Assembly: GCA_023362775.1 (NCBI GenBank)
Contig: JALMGJ010000063.1
Span: 1,843,501 to 1,907,500, forward strand
Direction of reading: 5' to 3'
Origin: Charina bottae
Taxonomy: Eukaryota; Chordata; Lepidosauria; Squamata; Charinaidae
DNA length: 64,000 nt
The position numbers and the translations under genes were made by a program. Numbering within the stretch: position 1 is the first letter of the stretch; every line of letters begins with the position of its first letter. The notes under the pieces are model-generated. The model was not told the origin of the DNA, ran no database searches, and worked only from the letters and a program-made list of their open reading frames with translations. Of this stretch, positions 24,976 through 35,340 are shown piece after piece.

Positions 24976-25050
24976 TTAGGATGCCGCCGATCGCCTAAGC
25001 AGCAGCAGCAGCAACGCACTCGGCCACGTCCATCGAGCCAGCCTCCACAT
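24976..25050 (-). CDS. BMP2 upstream ORF 1 (24 codons), in the 5' leader
   Basis: A short frame at the 3' end of exon 1 begins MWRLARWTWPSA, continues with six leucines and ends RRSAAS, with its TAA three bases before the splice donor. As I recall the human leader, it holds a 20-codon frame in the same place, also starting MW-x-L-x-x-WT-x-P and ending LLRR-x-A-x-S then TAA. The squamate version is longer by exactly four leucine codons. The start context is weak (T at -3, T at +4), so most ribosomes should scan past. In the spliced mRNA the stop lies 13 nt before the BMP2 ATG, too close for efficient reinitiation, so the uORF would be expected to reduce BMP2 translation. Translation is inferred, not shown. 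Confidence 0.55.
   Translation of the reverse strand: MWRLARWTWPSALLLLLLRRSAAS
24995..25033 (-). CDS. BMP2 upstream ORF 2 (12 codons), overlapping uORF 1
   Basis: A second short frame lies inside uORF 1 in another reading frame. It starts MDVAECV, ends in five alanines encoded by a GCT run, and stops at TAG. The human leader, as I recall it, has a frame starting MDV at the same place and stopping at the same TAG, only shorter. The same in-frame 12-nt length difference accounts for the extra alanines here and the extra leucines in uORF 1. The start context is moderate (G at +4, no purine at -3). Confidence 0.45.
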   Translation of the reverse strand: MDVAECVAAAAA

Positions 25051-26159
25051 CGAACTCGCCTGGCCGAGCGACCGGCGTCCCGCGATGCACTCCGGCCCCG
25101 TCTCCCCCCGGCCCCGCGCTCTGTTCCGACAGCGGGATGGGATCGGGCGTCCTGGCCGCGGGGGAAAGGAGGCGCAGGACGTGGGGGGAGAAGAGACCGA
25201 GGTAGCGCGCGGCGAGGAGGGCTAATCCAGTTCTTCTCCCCTCGGCACTTCGAAGCGGCCGCGAAAAAGCCGCGTTCAGGCGCGAGGCTGTCCGAGTTCC
25301 GGGGCCTCGCCTGGCTCTAGCGCCTCGTCCGCCACAATCCCAGCTCGCTTTTCGGAGGAGGAAACATCCCGGCGGGGCTCGCTCGCTCTAACCCGGGCAC
25401 GACCAGGAGGAGGAGGAGGAGGAGGAGGAGGAAGGGAGGTGGCACGCGGCGATCTCGCTTTGCTGCTTTCGCCCGGCGACCTTTTCCGACGTCCGCATCA
25501 CTCCAGACTTAAAGGGCGCTGTCCTGATGGAGGGTGCGGGGAAAACGAACGCGCCCTTCTCCCAGGCCCGGGCTGGCTGGAAAACATGTCTGCTCGCGAG
25601 TAGGCAGGAGGAAGTCTGGAACCAAGGACGACTCCGGAAAAAAGCGAGAGTCTCCCGGGGCGAGGGAAGTCAGGCTGTGCCCCGAATCAAGGCCGACGAA
25701 GCAGCAACACCCGCTTTTCACTCGGATGGGTGACTGTAAATAGGACAGGAGCCCTTCGCCTCCTTTGGGGTAGCGGCGTTGGATTCCGGGCTACCGCGGC
25801 TACCCCATAACTCTCCACTTCACTTTTTCCTGCTCTGGGTCGCGCACTTTCCTTCCCGGTTGCAAAGAGCAGCCTGCGGGGAGACCCAGCCTCAGCAGCG
25901 GCAGCTGCTTCTTCCTCCTCCGCGCGGCGGCTGCAACTTCACCCGAGCACCCGGCGCGCAGAGATGCTTGCCTTTCGGCTCCGCGTCCGCCTGCGCTCGG
26001 AGCGGGCTTGAGGTGCTGCTGGTGAACTTCCTCCCCTTTGCTTTTGCTTGCGCCGCTTCTGCTGATGTCACGGCCGTCGGAGCTGGGGAGGCTCGCTCGC
26101 CAATCACAGTCGGAAAGCCTGGGTGAGACCGGGAGCCAAGAAGCCAGCCGCCGCTAGTG

Positions 26160-26225
26160 CTGCGAGGGAGCGCGGCGTGGCGGGAGGCTTTTTAAAGGGA
26201 ACGCCGCCCCTTTTTAAACTTCCCC
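26160..26225 (-). promoter_or_regulatory. Putative BMP2 core promoter with twin TTTAAAAA boxes
   Basis: On the minus strand, TTTAAAAA occurs at 26218-26211, followed directly by GGGGCGGCG (a GC box), and again at 26196-26189, 22 bp (two helical turns) further on. Both are TATA-like and suit transcription toward BMP2 with a start near 26160. An inverted CCAAT box lies at about 26099-26106, and a CRE-like TGACATCA at 26070-26063; both would be downstream of that start. The assignment rests on motifs only. Confidence 0.45.
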
Positions 26226-26282
26226 CTCCTCCTCCGCCCAGCCTTACTCTGCTTTCCTTCTCTCCCTCAACTTTCCGGAGAA

Positions 26283-26370
26283 GGAAGGAAGGAAGGAAGG
26301 AAGGAAGGAAGGAAGGAAGGAAGGAAGGAAGGAAGGAAGGAAGGAAGGAAGGAAGGAAGGAAGGAAGGAA
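26283..26370. repeat. (GGAA)22 microsatellite in the BMP2 promoter
   Basis: Twenty-two uninterrupted GGAA units lie about 65 bp upstream of the outer TTTAAAAA box. GGAA is the ETS-factor core, so the array is both a likely length polymorphism and a potential cluster of ETS sites. Confidence 0.95.
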
Positions 26371-26850
26371 GGGCTGCTGCCGCTTCCAAGGTTAGCTTGT
26401 GCTGCCAAAACATAATCTTTTAACATACAGCCAGCCCGCTCTGGGGATGAACGCGGCGCTATTTCTTTGCGGTGAACAGTCGCAGCGCCCCGGGTCGGCG
26501 GATATTTCTTGGGGGGGGGGGAGATTTTTCAACGCTTGTTCTAAGAAGGAGGGGTTGTTTCCCCTCAGGCCCTTCTGCCAAAGCTGAGATTTGCCAGGAC
26601 GATCCGCGGATCTTGGCCGTGGGGGCGGGGTGGGGGGAGTCGATCGCAGACGACGCGGCTCCGGGTTCCCGCCGGAGTGGCTGCCCAAGCACACGCGCAG
26701 TTTGGGGGGATTCAGTAGAGCTCGACCCTGGGTTAGAAGAGCACAATGCGCGGAAATCAAGTCCGCGCGTAGTTCAGGGACGCCTAATGGGCTGTAAGCG
26801 CGCAGCGCGATGCTGTGTCTGTTCGCTGTGAAAGGAATCCCGCAGAGGTT

Positions 26851-29800
26851 TGTCTCGGGAAGAAAACAAGGTTGTCAGTCTCTGCTTCTCGAAAAGAGGT
26901 TGGTGTTTGCCGGCGCGTCCAGGCTGAAGCCTGCTCTCTTCTCCGCAGGAAAGTTTGACTTCGGACGAGCGCGACTGAAGGCTTGGTGAGGCGGTCCCAG
27001 GCCAGAGGAACAGCCAACAAAGATCGATTATGCTGGCATTTGTCTGTGAAGGAAGAGAAAGAAATTCACTAGTTGTGCCTCCGCAGATAGGGCTAGCTTC
27101 CAGCGGTGGGATTTAAGTGTTTACTCACTCTAAGGGCGTGAAGGTCAAAGCAGGAGAATGGTACCCTTTTTTAAAAGAGCTCAAGGACAGCCTTTAAGAA
27201 AAAAAAAAGATATTCACCTGTATGCCATTTTTTTTCTGCTGGGCTAAAAAAACAAGAATCCTTCAGCCGCTGGTTCTCCCCTTCTAATCAAAAAATCTTC
27301 AGTTTTGGAATCTTGCCCAGAGTTGTCCTGATTGGAGCAGTTTACAAATATTGTACAATTAAAAATAAAAATGGCTAATTATAAATTGGCAATGCAGTAT
27401 CAGGATGGTTTTAGGCTGTTCCTTTTCTCACAGCTTAGGTTAACCTGACAGTTTTTCACATCTTTCCGGAATGCTTTTGCTGGTATGTGGTGAGGGATGG
27501 ACACTCTAGTCTAACACATTGGGAGGGGGAGATTAATTTATCGCATTGTCTATTTTATCCTCACTATCGTTCTGTTATGAAGAGGAAAGGGAATGATTTC
27601 CCAAAGAATGAACATCAAATGCCAGGGCTGACTAAACCACTGAACAACAACAACAACAACAACAACAACGTAAGAAAAGACTGGAAGCAATCCGTCTCTG
27701 GTCAGAGCCCAGTGTCTTACCCAATAGAGTTAAGATTGACTTGGTTTTCTGAAGGTAATGCATATGCATTAGTTTTTGCAAGCAAGAAATAATATTTTCT
27801 GCAGTTGGTGGTGCAATTTCAGCATTCCAGCTTGTCCCGTGAGTCATGTAGGGGCATTTTTATCCCCCCCTTTTTTTCCTATTTTGTCCAGTGAGTCCCA
27901 CTGCATTCTGCATGCCTATTCCCAAGCAAGTGTGCCTAGAGCTCAGGACTGGCCCATTTTGCTGCCTGGTGCTGGACTGGCCATTAAATGTTACTTCCCC
28001 ATTCATGATGGATCAGGGGGTTTCCCTGCACCTGAAGGCCACTTGAGAGTGATCATCACAGACTCCGTCACACAGTCTATCCTCTGGCAAATGGCAAGGA
28101 TGGTCAGAACTAATAGTAACAGCAGCTGCTGCTCCCCAGAATTTGTCACCTGAACCCCCTGACTAACCTTCCCTTTGCCCCTGGCCATGGCCAGCCCTGA
28201 TAGCATTGCAGCCTTAGTTGTGACAGTCATTATGAATCAGGCAAGGCAGTTATACTTGCTTCTTAACCATGTGACCCCTGCAGATAGCAAAACGTAGAGA
28301 AGACCCATCCATCATGGTGCTCTTGAGAAAGGACTTTGAGGCAAGGCCCCAGGAGGCTCCTCAGATCTAAAAAGGCCGGAATAGCAGACTTTAAAAGAAG
28401 TGAACCTGTTTGATAGGGAAAAGGGGGGGGGGTTGTTTGTAAGAGCAGCAAGTCCAGAGTTTAAAATAACTTAATTTCACCTCACTTCTAAGGATTCTAC
28501 CCCTGGAAATCCCAAATCACATATGTGAGATGGTTTTGTTAGAGAAAACCTGGCCTCTGTAAAAGTGAGTCAGACATTTCAATATAGAAATACAGGACAG
28601 ATCAGTCAAAGCTAGGTGCTGCATTGGAGATGTTGAGAAGATAGCAAGAACATTTGCATGATTTATAGAATTACTGTAACCCAATTTCCCAGGTTTGCAT
28701 GACCCCTGCACTGGTGGGGTTTGCACAACCTATTATATAGCACTAAAATGGAAATAGCTAGTTGTGGTTCAGTATATTAGTGCAAACACAACCATACACC
28801 ACACATGGATGTCTCATTTAGCTCTTTTGTAATTGGTCATTATTACCAAAAGGATTTACTAGACCAGGGTCATCCAATGGATTCATTTTAACTCAGTTTT
28901 TCAAGGCTGGAGGATATTTTTGGGCCATGCTTGTTGTCTGTTTGGCCCATATTGTATGGTTTTCTTACCTTTTGCCCCTTTGCCAGTTATACCTTCCAGG
29001 ATTACAGCATTAGATGCCATTTTGAAAATTGATCTATGCAACATACATTTTAACACCAACCCCCTATCTACAGTATGTATTAGTGTCAAAGCAGACCATT
29101 GTTTTTGACTGTGAAATCCAGATGGGATCTGCAACAGTGCACTTTTAGATCAGCTTTCCCTAACCTGGGGATGTCAGAGTTTAAATCTGACCTACCTGGG
29201 GAGGACCTTCAGTGTAGAAACCTACTTTGTCTTATATTCAACTATCCATTATTCACTGTACTTGTGGGAGGGGGCAGAGTCTTGCCTTGTGAGGCTTTCA
29301 TTATTCCAACCAACAGACAATGAAAATTGGTTAGGTTCTGTTCTGGCTTTTTAGGACAAAGACCATGATCACCCCCCACCCCCCAATGGTTTACAACAGG
29401 ATTGAGAAGGGGAACAGTAGCTTCATGCTTCCTATAAATGGTGGGAAAGCCTTTCTGTATTCCTTCTAAGTCACTAAACATGAAAAACGGCAGAGATCTG
29501 AAAAGATTGTGCCCTTTTGTGAATATGGCTGTTGTTGTTGTTTGTGTTTTCCATTTGTTTGGTTGTTTCACATTTTTCATTCCAGGATACAGAACTTATA
29601 TTTTATCAAATCATGTTTACTTTAAATTTAGAAATGGCTGCCCTCTTGTGGTAGAAGATGCTAGAACATCTCTGTAGAAAGGAAAGTCCCAATTAGAAAC
29701 ATTAAAGACCAGTTTATTGTTGGTTAATAAGTCTTTAAGCTGGCTTTCTTCTCCCGTATACCTGGAACTATACTTGAAATCATTGTAACTGTAATACTTC

Positions 29801-30653
29801 AAAGTATAAACTCCTGAAATCTGCAAGCTCAAAATATTGGGGAATGGGGTAGGATCCCTATGTTCCCCAAGAATTGTGACATTATGTTAAAATAGATGGG
29901 GGTGCAGGTTTCTTAATAATGAAAATATAACAGATATCATGCTTAATGTGACTATAGCTCATTTACAGTCAAATCAAATGGATCCACTTTTAGATTTCTA
30001 TTGCATTTAAAACCCTTTTTCTAAAATAAAAAAGTAAATTTGTTTGGTAGTAAGTAGAGGAAAACAGGCTTGACTTTAACAACTCAAGTTTATATTTCTC
30101 TAAAAGGAGACCAATTACTTGCTTGTTTCTTCCAAGAAAACTTTGAGAAAGTCTTCGGGGCAATCAAATGCCTTTTCTGCATCTCCTAGGACCAGTTTGC
30201 ACATCTGCAGACTACTCCCTTGATCCAGCCAAGACTGTAATTTGGTGCAGCCATAGCTTGAAACACTCAGCACATTTTCCCCCTCCCTTACTGCTTATTT
30301 TGTTCAGGCTTTCTAACTCTCTTGCCTGATAGACTGTTCTTGAAACATGAAACCTGGGATACAATGTGGTGAACTGTGCATTTGCCTCATAAAAGGGTTG
30401 CCTTTCATGGTGGATTTTGAATAACCCTAACCCTCCCACCTTTTTCTGAGACTGAGAAGCTCAAAAAACTGGGATCGGGCAGTGTTTTTTGGCTAAGGGT
30501 GTTGGACTTCAAGCCTGTGGCTTTCTCTATGTTCCTGAGCTACTGTATGTCCAATCCCAAGACTTTAGAGTAGAGGCCTTTTGAAAGCACCAGTGGCTAT
30601 GAGTTGGGTGGGCTTGGAATGACTGCCTGCCAAGCTTATAGCATACATTCAGA
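26851..30653. other. BMP2 upstream flank
   Basis: Apart from the AAC run I see no gene and few clear repeats. Open frames up to 125 codons (27776-28153) lack recognisable features. Confidence 0.5.
27641..27670. repeat. (AAC)n microsatellite
   Basis: About ten units of AAC, 1.4 kb upstream of the GGAA array. Confidence 0.92.
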
Positions 30654-30705
30654 ATCCATCCATCCATCCATCCATCCATCCATCCATCCATCCATCCATC
30701 CATCC
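30654..30705. repeat. (ATCC)n microsatellite
   Basis: About 13 uninterrupted units. Confidence 0.96.
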
Positions 30706-30887
30706 TTTCTCCCAAACTCAAGGCAGCTTTCATGTGGCTCTCCTTTTATTTTATCCCCACAGAATAGGTTGAGTTGAGTGGCCTTCCATGGCTGAGGGTG
30801 GACTTGAACCCTACTTCTTCTGGTCCTAGTTCAGTGTCTTCCCCACCACAACATTCTGCACCCCCACACCACCATGAGCTAAACCAA

Positions 30888-30983
30888 GGAAGGAAGGAAG
30901 GAAGGAAGGAAGGAAGGAAGGAAGGAAGGAAGGAAGGAAGGAAGGAAGGAAGGAAGGAAGGAAGGAAGGAAGGAAGGAAGGAA
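30888..30983. repeat. (GGAA)n microsatellite, about 24 units
   Basis: An uninterrupted run, the same motif as the BMP2 promoter array but 4.5 kb further upstream. Confidence 0.97.
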
Positions 30984-31239
30984 TCCCTTGTCATTCCAAA
31001 ACAGATTATGGCAACTTGCTAAAGAGAATACTATCCCTATCTTGGGCACTACCTTGGGTGGGGGGTAGGAGTTGGAATCTGAAAGGTTTCACACCCTACT
31101 CAGCTTCCAACTTCCATGAGCCTCAGCTAGCCTGTGTTCTGCCTCTGCAGTGGATAACTAAAAAGCTCTGATGTCTACCTGTGGATTTTTGCAGCCCAGA
31201 TCTAGTAGCCCGAGTACACACATCACACACATTAAACAA

Positions 31240-31243
31240 GAAT

Positions 31244-31302
<59 letters not shown>
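31240..31302. repeat. (ATTT)n microsatellite
   Basis: About 15 units between non-repetitive flanks. Probably seeded by a LINE or SINE tail. Confidence 0.95.
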
Positions 31303-31799
31303 GCCACCTGACTCCATCCTGACTCTGGAGTATTTCTAGATTTAACTTCCTTTACAGCTTATTCAGCTACGCATTGTGCCAGGAGATAAAAAAACAACTG
31401 ATATCCAGATCTGGTACTTTATCATGAACTCTGCTTCTTTTACCTGCACCAAGGCTGGTTTGTCATATTAGGATGATAAATCCAATTAAATGCAGCTGAT
31501 ATTTTGGATGCGAATCCTGGAAAAATTATTAGTTTATATGTCAGAAAGTTGCTATATTTTTTTCTGCTTCCTGATTAACTTTCAAAGTAGCCCAGGTTTG
31601 CAGCATTCTACTGAGTGGACTGAGTGGACTCAAGCATAATGTTAGTTTATGAGAAGATGAGAATGTTCAAATTGGGCCTCCTGTTTTACTTTCCCATAAG
31701 AAAATGAGCTAATAAAAATCATCTATCAAGGTCAGAGCTGAGTGCAGCATCCAATATTTATATTTTGTTATACCACACTCCATTCATAGTTATTTGGAC

Positions 31800-32300
31800 T
31801 CGTAAGCTACATTTATTTATTTATTTATAGTGCTATTTATACCCCGCCTATCCCCTCCCTAGTGGAGGACTCTAGGCGGTTTACAATCATATATATATAC
31901 AATTCAATTATACATCAATTCCAAATATATACAATTCACCGCTCGTGAAAGGAGAGGGGTAAGGGAACCGACTCTATTAGGCTCTGGACTACAATTCCCA
32001 GGATGCCTTGAGCCGGCTGCTGACGTCCTGTAGCTGTCATATCCGGGTCCATCGTCACCACCGCTGTTTGATCATCCTCCGATCCTTTGATCCTCTCCTC
32101 TCCGGTGGAGCTGACTTCCCAACAGGATGCCAGCAAATTAGCCCACTTTTAAGGTGGTACCCATTTATCTACTTGCAAGGCTTTCGAACTGCTGGGTTGA
32201 CAGGAGCTAGGATTTAAGGATGAGAGCTCACCTCATCCCGCGGGGTTCGAACTGCTGACCTTTTGATCGGCAGCCTACATGGTCCCTTTTTCAGGGAACC
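31800..32300 (-). mobile_element. Chimeric SINE: tRNA-type head, L2-like tail
   Basis: On the minus strand the first ~150 bp (32300-32145) match the head and body start of the BovB-tailed SINE: the GGTCAGCAGTTCGAACCCC box and AGTAGATAAATGGGTACCACC. The rest does not. The 3' end is AAACCGCCTAGAGTC...GATAGGCGGGGTATAAATA followed by AATAAATAAAT, which resembles the 3' end of the CR1/L2 LINEs elsewhere in this window. Confidence 0.65.
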
Positions 32301-32654
32301 TTACATATATGGAGATTAAAAGTAGAGATGTAGCTCAGCAATTTTGGACTCCAGATTTCTGGACTTATTAGTCGTCGTCTGCCCACCCATCTCCACCCCA
32401 GAAATAATGAGGATTCCTTTTCTTATGTTGACATGTTATAGGCCAGCTCTGCTGCCTTTGGGGATCTTCCCAGTCAGTCTGTTTAATGGGATCCTCAACT
32501 TTTGTCCTGAAGTCCTGTTCAGATGACACCACTGATTAAAAGTTGCCCATTACTCCTCTGGTGTCCTGTCATCTAATTATTTCCAAGACAACATGGCTGT
32601 GTTCACCTAGCACCTGAACCACAAACCAACCAATCTTATTTTAGTCACGTCTTA

Positions 32655-32865
32655 GCACCTAGCCAATCTTGTCTGGAATTGGAAGCTGAATAAGGTCTGG
32701 CCTGCTTAGTCCTTTGATGGGAGACCACCACAGAACTCCAGGACTTTGGCTAAATTGAAAAGTATCTTGGAAGAAGGCAATGACAAGCCACTTCAGTGTT
32801 GCTGCCAAGAAAACTCCATGCAGTCACCAGGAGCTGAAGTTGACTCAAGGACATCTTTACATTGC
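32655..32865 (+). mobile_element. 5S rRNA-derived SINE
   Basis: The head TCTTGTCTGGAATTGGAAGC...GGCCTGCTTAGTCC...GATGGGAGACCACC closely follows vertebrate 5S rRNA through its internal promoter. The body is GAAGAAGGCAATGACAAGCC...CAGTCACCAGGAGCTGAAG. Confidence 0.85.
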
Positions 32866-33149
32866 TGTGCAAACCCAGCTCACATGGTTAGCTTACAGTA
32901 TGGTTCAATCTATTGTATTAAACCAGGCAGTTAGATTAGCTCAGTCAGCCCTACTGAGTTAACCATGGGTAAGCATACTGTGTGAACACAGTTCTCATAA
33001 GTTAGAGGAAGCAGCCAAAAAACTGCATATAAACCAGCCTAGTTATAGTCTACAATCTACAAAGCAAAGGTCTAGTTCAATATGGTAAATATGACTGAAA
33101 TAGTAAAAGCTTTGGTCTGAAGATGGAGCTCAGTAGCAGGCAACAGCAC

Positions 33150-33345
33150 ATGGCTGATTTTGTCTGGACTCTAAAGCTAAGTGGAGTCAGGCCTGATTAG
33201 TTCTTCAATGAGATTTTATCAAAAAATATTAGGGTTGTAGGCTGGGCTGGGAAATTGAAAAGCACCTTAGAAGAAGGATATCACTAGGAATCAGTATTGT
33301 CACTTGGCTTTTACCTTCTTGTACAAATTCAGCTCATATGGTTAG
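33150..33345 (+). mobile_element. 5S rRNA-derived SINE, degenerate
   Basis: GGCTGATTTTGTCTGGACTC, AAGCTAAGTGGAGTCAGGCC, then TGATTAGTTCTTCAATGAGA, with the SINE body TTAGAAGAAGGATATCACTA. Confidence 0.8.
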
Positions 33346-33479
33346 TTTGTGATTCAGCCTGTTCTCTAATCCGGCTAATTGGATAAATTGAATCAAGGAA
33401 CACAGGCATTGTCTGGTGGGAGGAAGCAGCCAGCAGACTGACCATAGAGCAGCGTAGTAATAGTCTAAAGCCTGAAAAA

Positions 33480-33665
33480 GCAAGGTCCTAAATCAATAGA
33501 GCAACAGTGGCTGGAATAGTAATCGCAATGAACTGAAGATTGTGCTCTGTACACCATTCTTTTGTTCTTAGAAATGGTACCTATCATTCTGTTCCTGAGA
33601 AGACTACATGGGTACCTCCAGGAAGTTACCAGGAACCAAATTCAGCTTAAGGGAATCTTTAATGT
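33480..33665 (+). mobile_element. Possible further 5S-type SINE remnant
   Basis: Only the tail phrase GAAGTTACCAGGAACCAAAT...CAGCTTAAGGG resembles the neighbouring copies. Weak. Confidence 0.35.
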
Positions 33666-34177
33666 ATAAACTTAACCAGTGTGGTTTTATGGTTCAGTAT
33701 AGTGTATACATCTTTGATTTGTTCAGTAAACCAAGGTTTACTATAAGGCAGTATGACAGGCGGCTGTAACTGGTTTGTTTTGGTTGTCTGTTTTACTAGA
33801 ATAACCAGTTAAACTTCACACCTGGACAGGCGCAAGAATATGCAAGGATATTAAGCTATAATATTGCATTTTAACCTATGACAAGCAATGGTGGAAGGAG
33901 AATTGATTATGGTAACCTTCCGCTGGTACCCCCAGCACATGCCCAAGGCAATGAGTGAACTGGATCTAGAAGAACCACAAATTATAAACTGTGCATCCTT
34001 CTTGTTTTTATCCAGCCTAGAGTTTGAAGGGGCATCTGAGAAGCAGCTATGTCTAGGTCTGAGTTCATACAGCATGCTAAACTGTGGTTGATTCATTTGC
34101 AGCCCAGATGTGTTGTGAACAATAAAGCTATGATTATTGAACACATTCCACGTCTTCTGAATATCATATCTGCAATT

Positions 34178-34229
<52 letters not shown>
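34178..34229. repeat. (ATTT)n microsatellite
   Basis: Uninterrupted ATTT run, then TTTTTATCCCGACTTTATTA, which resembles a decayed L2-type terminus on the minus strand. Confidence 0.93.
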
Positions 34230-34230
<1 letters not shown>

Positions 34231-34329
34231 TTTTTATCCCGACTTTATTATTTTTATAAATAATTATATACTGGTATTAGTACCGTGCTCCCTTTAAGGC
34301 ACTGATTTGTGTTAACTGGCATCTCCTAA

Positions 34330-34985
34330 TATCTGTAGTTCAAGAGAATTAATCCTTTAGATGGTCACTCATGCCCTAGTCACCTCACAAATTGACTGTT
34401 GCCATGTGCTTTAGATTGGGTTGCCATAGCTGGTCCAGAATGCACCGGCATTGGCAATAATGGGCATCCCGCAGTATTCCCTTGTGACACCACTACTCTG
34501 CAAGCTGCACTGGTTGCCTGTAAGCTTCCAGGTGCAATTCAAGGTGCTGGTTATCACCTATAAAGCCCTTCATGGCATAGGGTCTGGTCACTGAGGGACT
34601 GCCTGTCTCTGATAGCTTCTGCCCATCTAGTAACATTGGGCAGAGTAGATGCACATCAGGTCCCTTCAATTAAAGCCCATCTGTCTGGAGCTAGGAAGGG
34701 TACCTTCACTGTCACGGCCCCTGCCCTTTGCAATAGACCACCCCAGAGGTGGTATGGCTCCCACCCTGATGATGTTCAGAAAGTCTCTGAAAACCTGGCT
34801 ATTCCCACCGGCCTGGGTAAGATGGTTGTCAAGCCTCTATAGGCTTTTTTGCTTGTTTATATGGTTCTTCTTCTAGACTCACATTATCTGTTTCTTTGTT
34901 ATTTTTCCTGCTTTTAAAATGTAAGCTACCCTGAATTGTTTAGAGTTGGATGGCCTCTAAGTTATATGCATATACATATAAATAA
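34330..34985 (+). mobile_element. CR1/L2-clade LINE 3' fragment
   Basis: Contains CTGCACTGGTTGCCTGTAAG and CAATTCAAGGTGCTGGTTAT (coding LHWLPV...QFKVLVIT), CTGAAAACCTGGCTATTCCC, and the end GTAAGCTACCCTGAATTG. Confidence 0.85.
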
Positions 34986-35303
34986 TTCAGTCGACTTTAT
35001 TCATTTGCAAGGCATTCTTTCAAATATTTGCATAGGACTTTCTTTCCTTTTTTAGGAATTCCTTATATCACTGGCATGCCCTGAAACAGTGCTTTTAATG
35101 TCTGCCTATGGAGACGTATCTCCTCATTTGAGAAACTGCTAGAGAGAGCTCTGAATTCAGGTGAATTATTCCCCTGCTTCGTTTTTCTGCTATAGCATCT
35201 GCAGAGGTCCTAATTTCCCTGCTTATCACTCCATTTTTGAGAACTCTATAACTTTGTAAGATGGCCACCATCATGATGGTCAGAGGTATACTGAACATCA
35301 TGC

Positions 35304-35339
<36 letters not shown>

Positions 35340-35340
<1 letters not shown>

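Larger units (their letters stand above)
24973..26160 (-). other. BMP2: BMP2 exon 1, 5' untranslated (upstream end approximate)
   Basis: The 3' boundary is firm. CCTAAAAG|GTAGCG is a good donor, and the last ~80 nt of the exon resemble the end of the human BMP2 leader as I recall it (ATGTGGA, then ATGGACGTG, then CTTAG, then TCCTAA before the junction). The transcription start is inferred from two TTTAAAAA boxes at 26189-26196 and 26211-26218, which would place it near 26160 and give an exon of about 1.19 kb, similar to the long human leader. A shorter leader from an internal start is equally possible. The exon is very GC-rich and has a GGA run at about 25407-25431. It carries the two uORFs listed separately. 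Confidence 0.7.
24900..26850. promoter_or_regulatory. CpG-rich island covering BMP2 exon 1 and promoter
   Basis: Dense CG dinucleotides and GC boxes stand out sharply against the AT-rich surroundings. The island covers all of exon 1, the putative core promoter and about 600 bp upstream. It includes a GGA repeat (25407-25431), the GGAA array (26283-26370) and a G10-type run near 26511-26521. Confidence 0.85.

Noticed and set aside
32661..32745. A functional 5S rRNA gene
   Set aside because: Only part of the 5S sequence is present, with many changes, and it runs into a SINE body found at several other sites.
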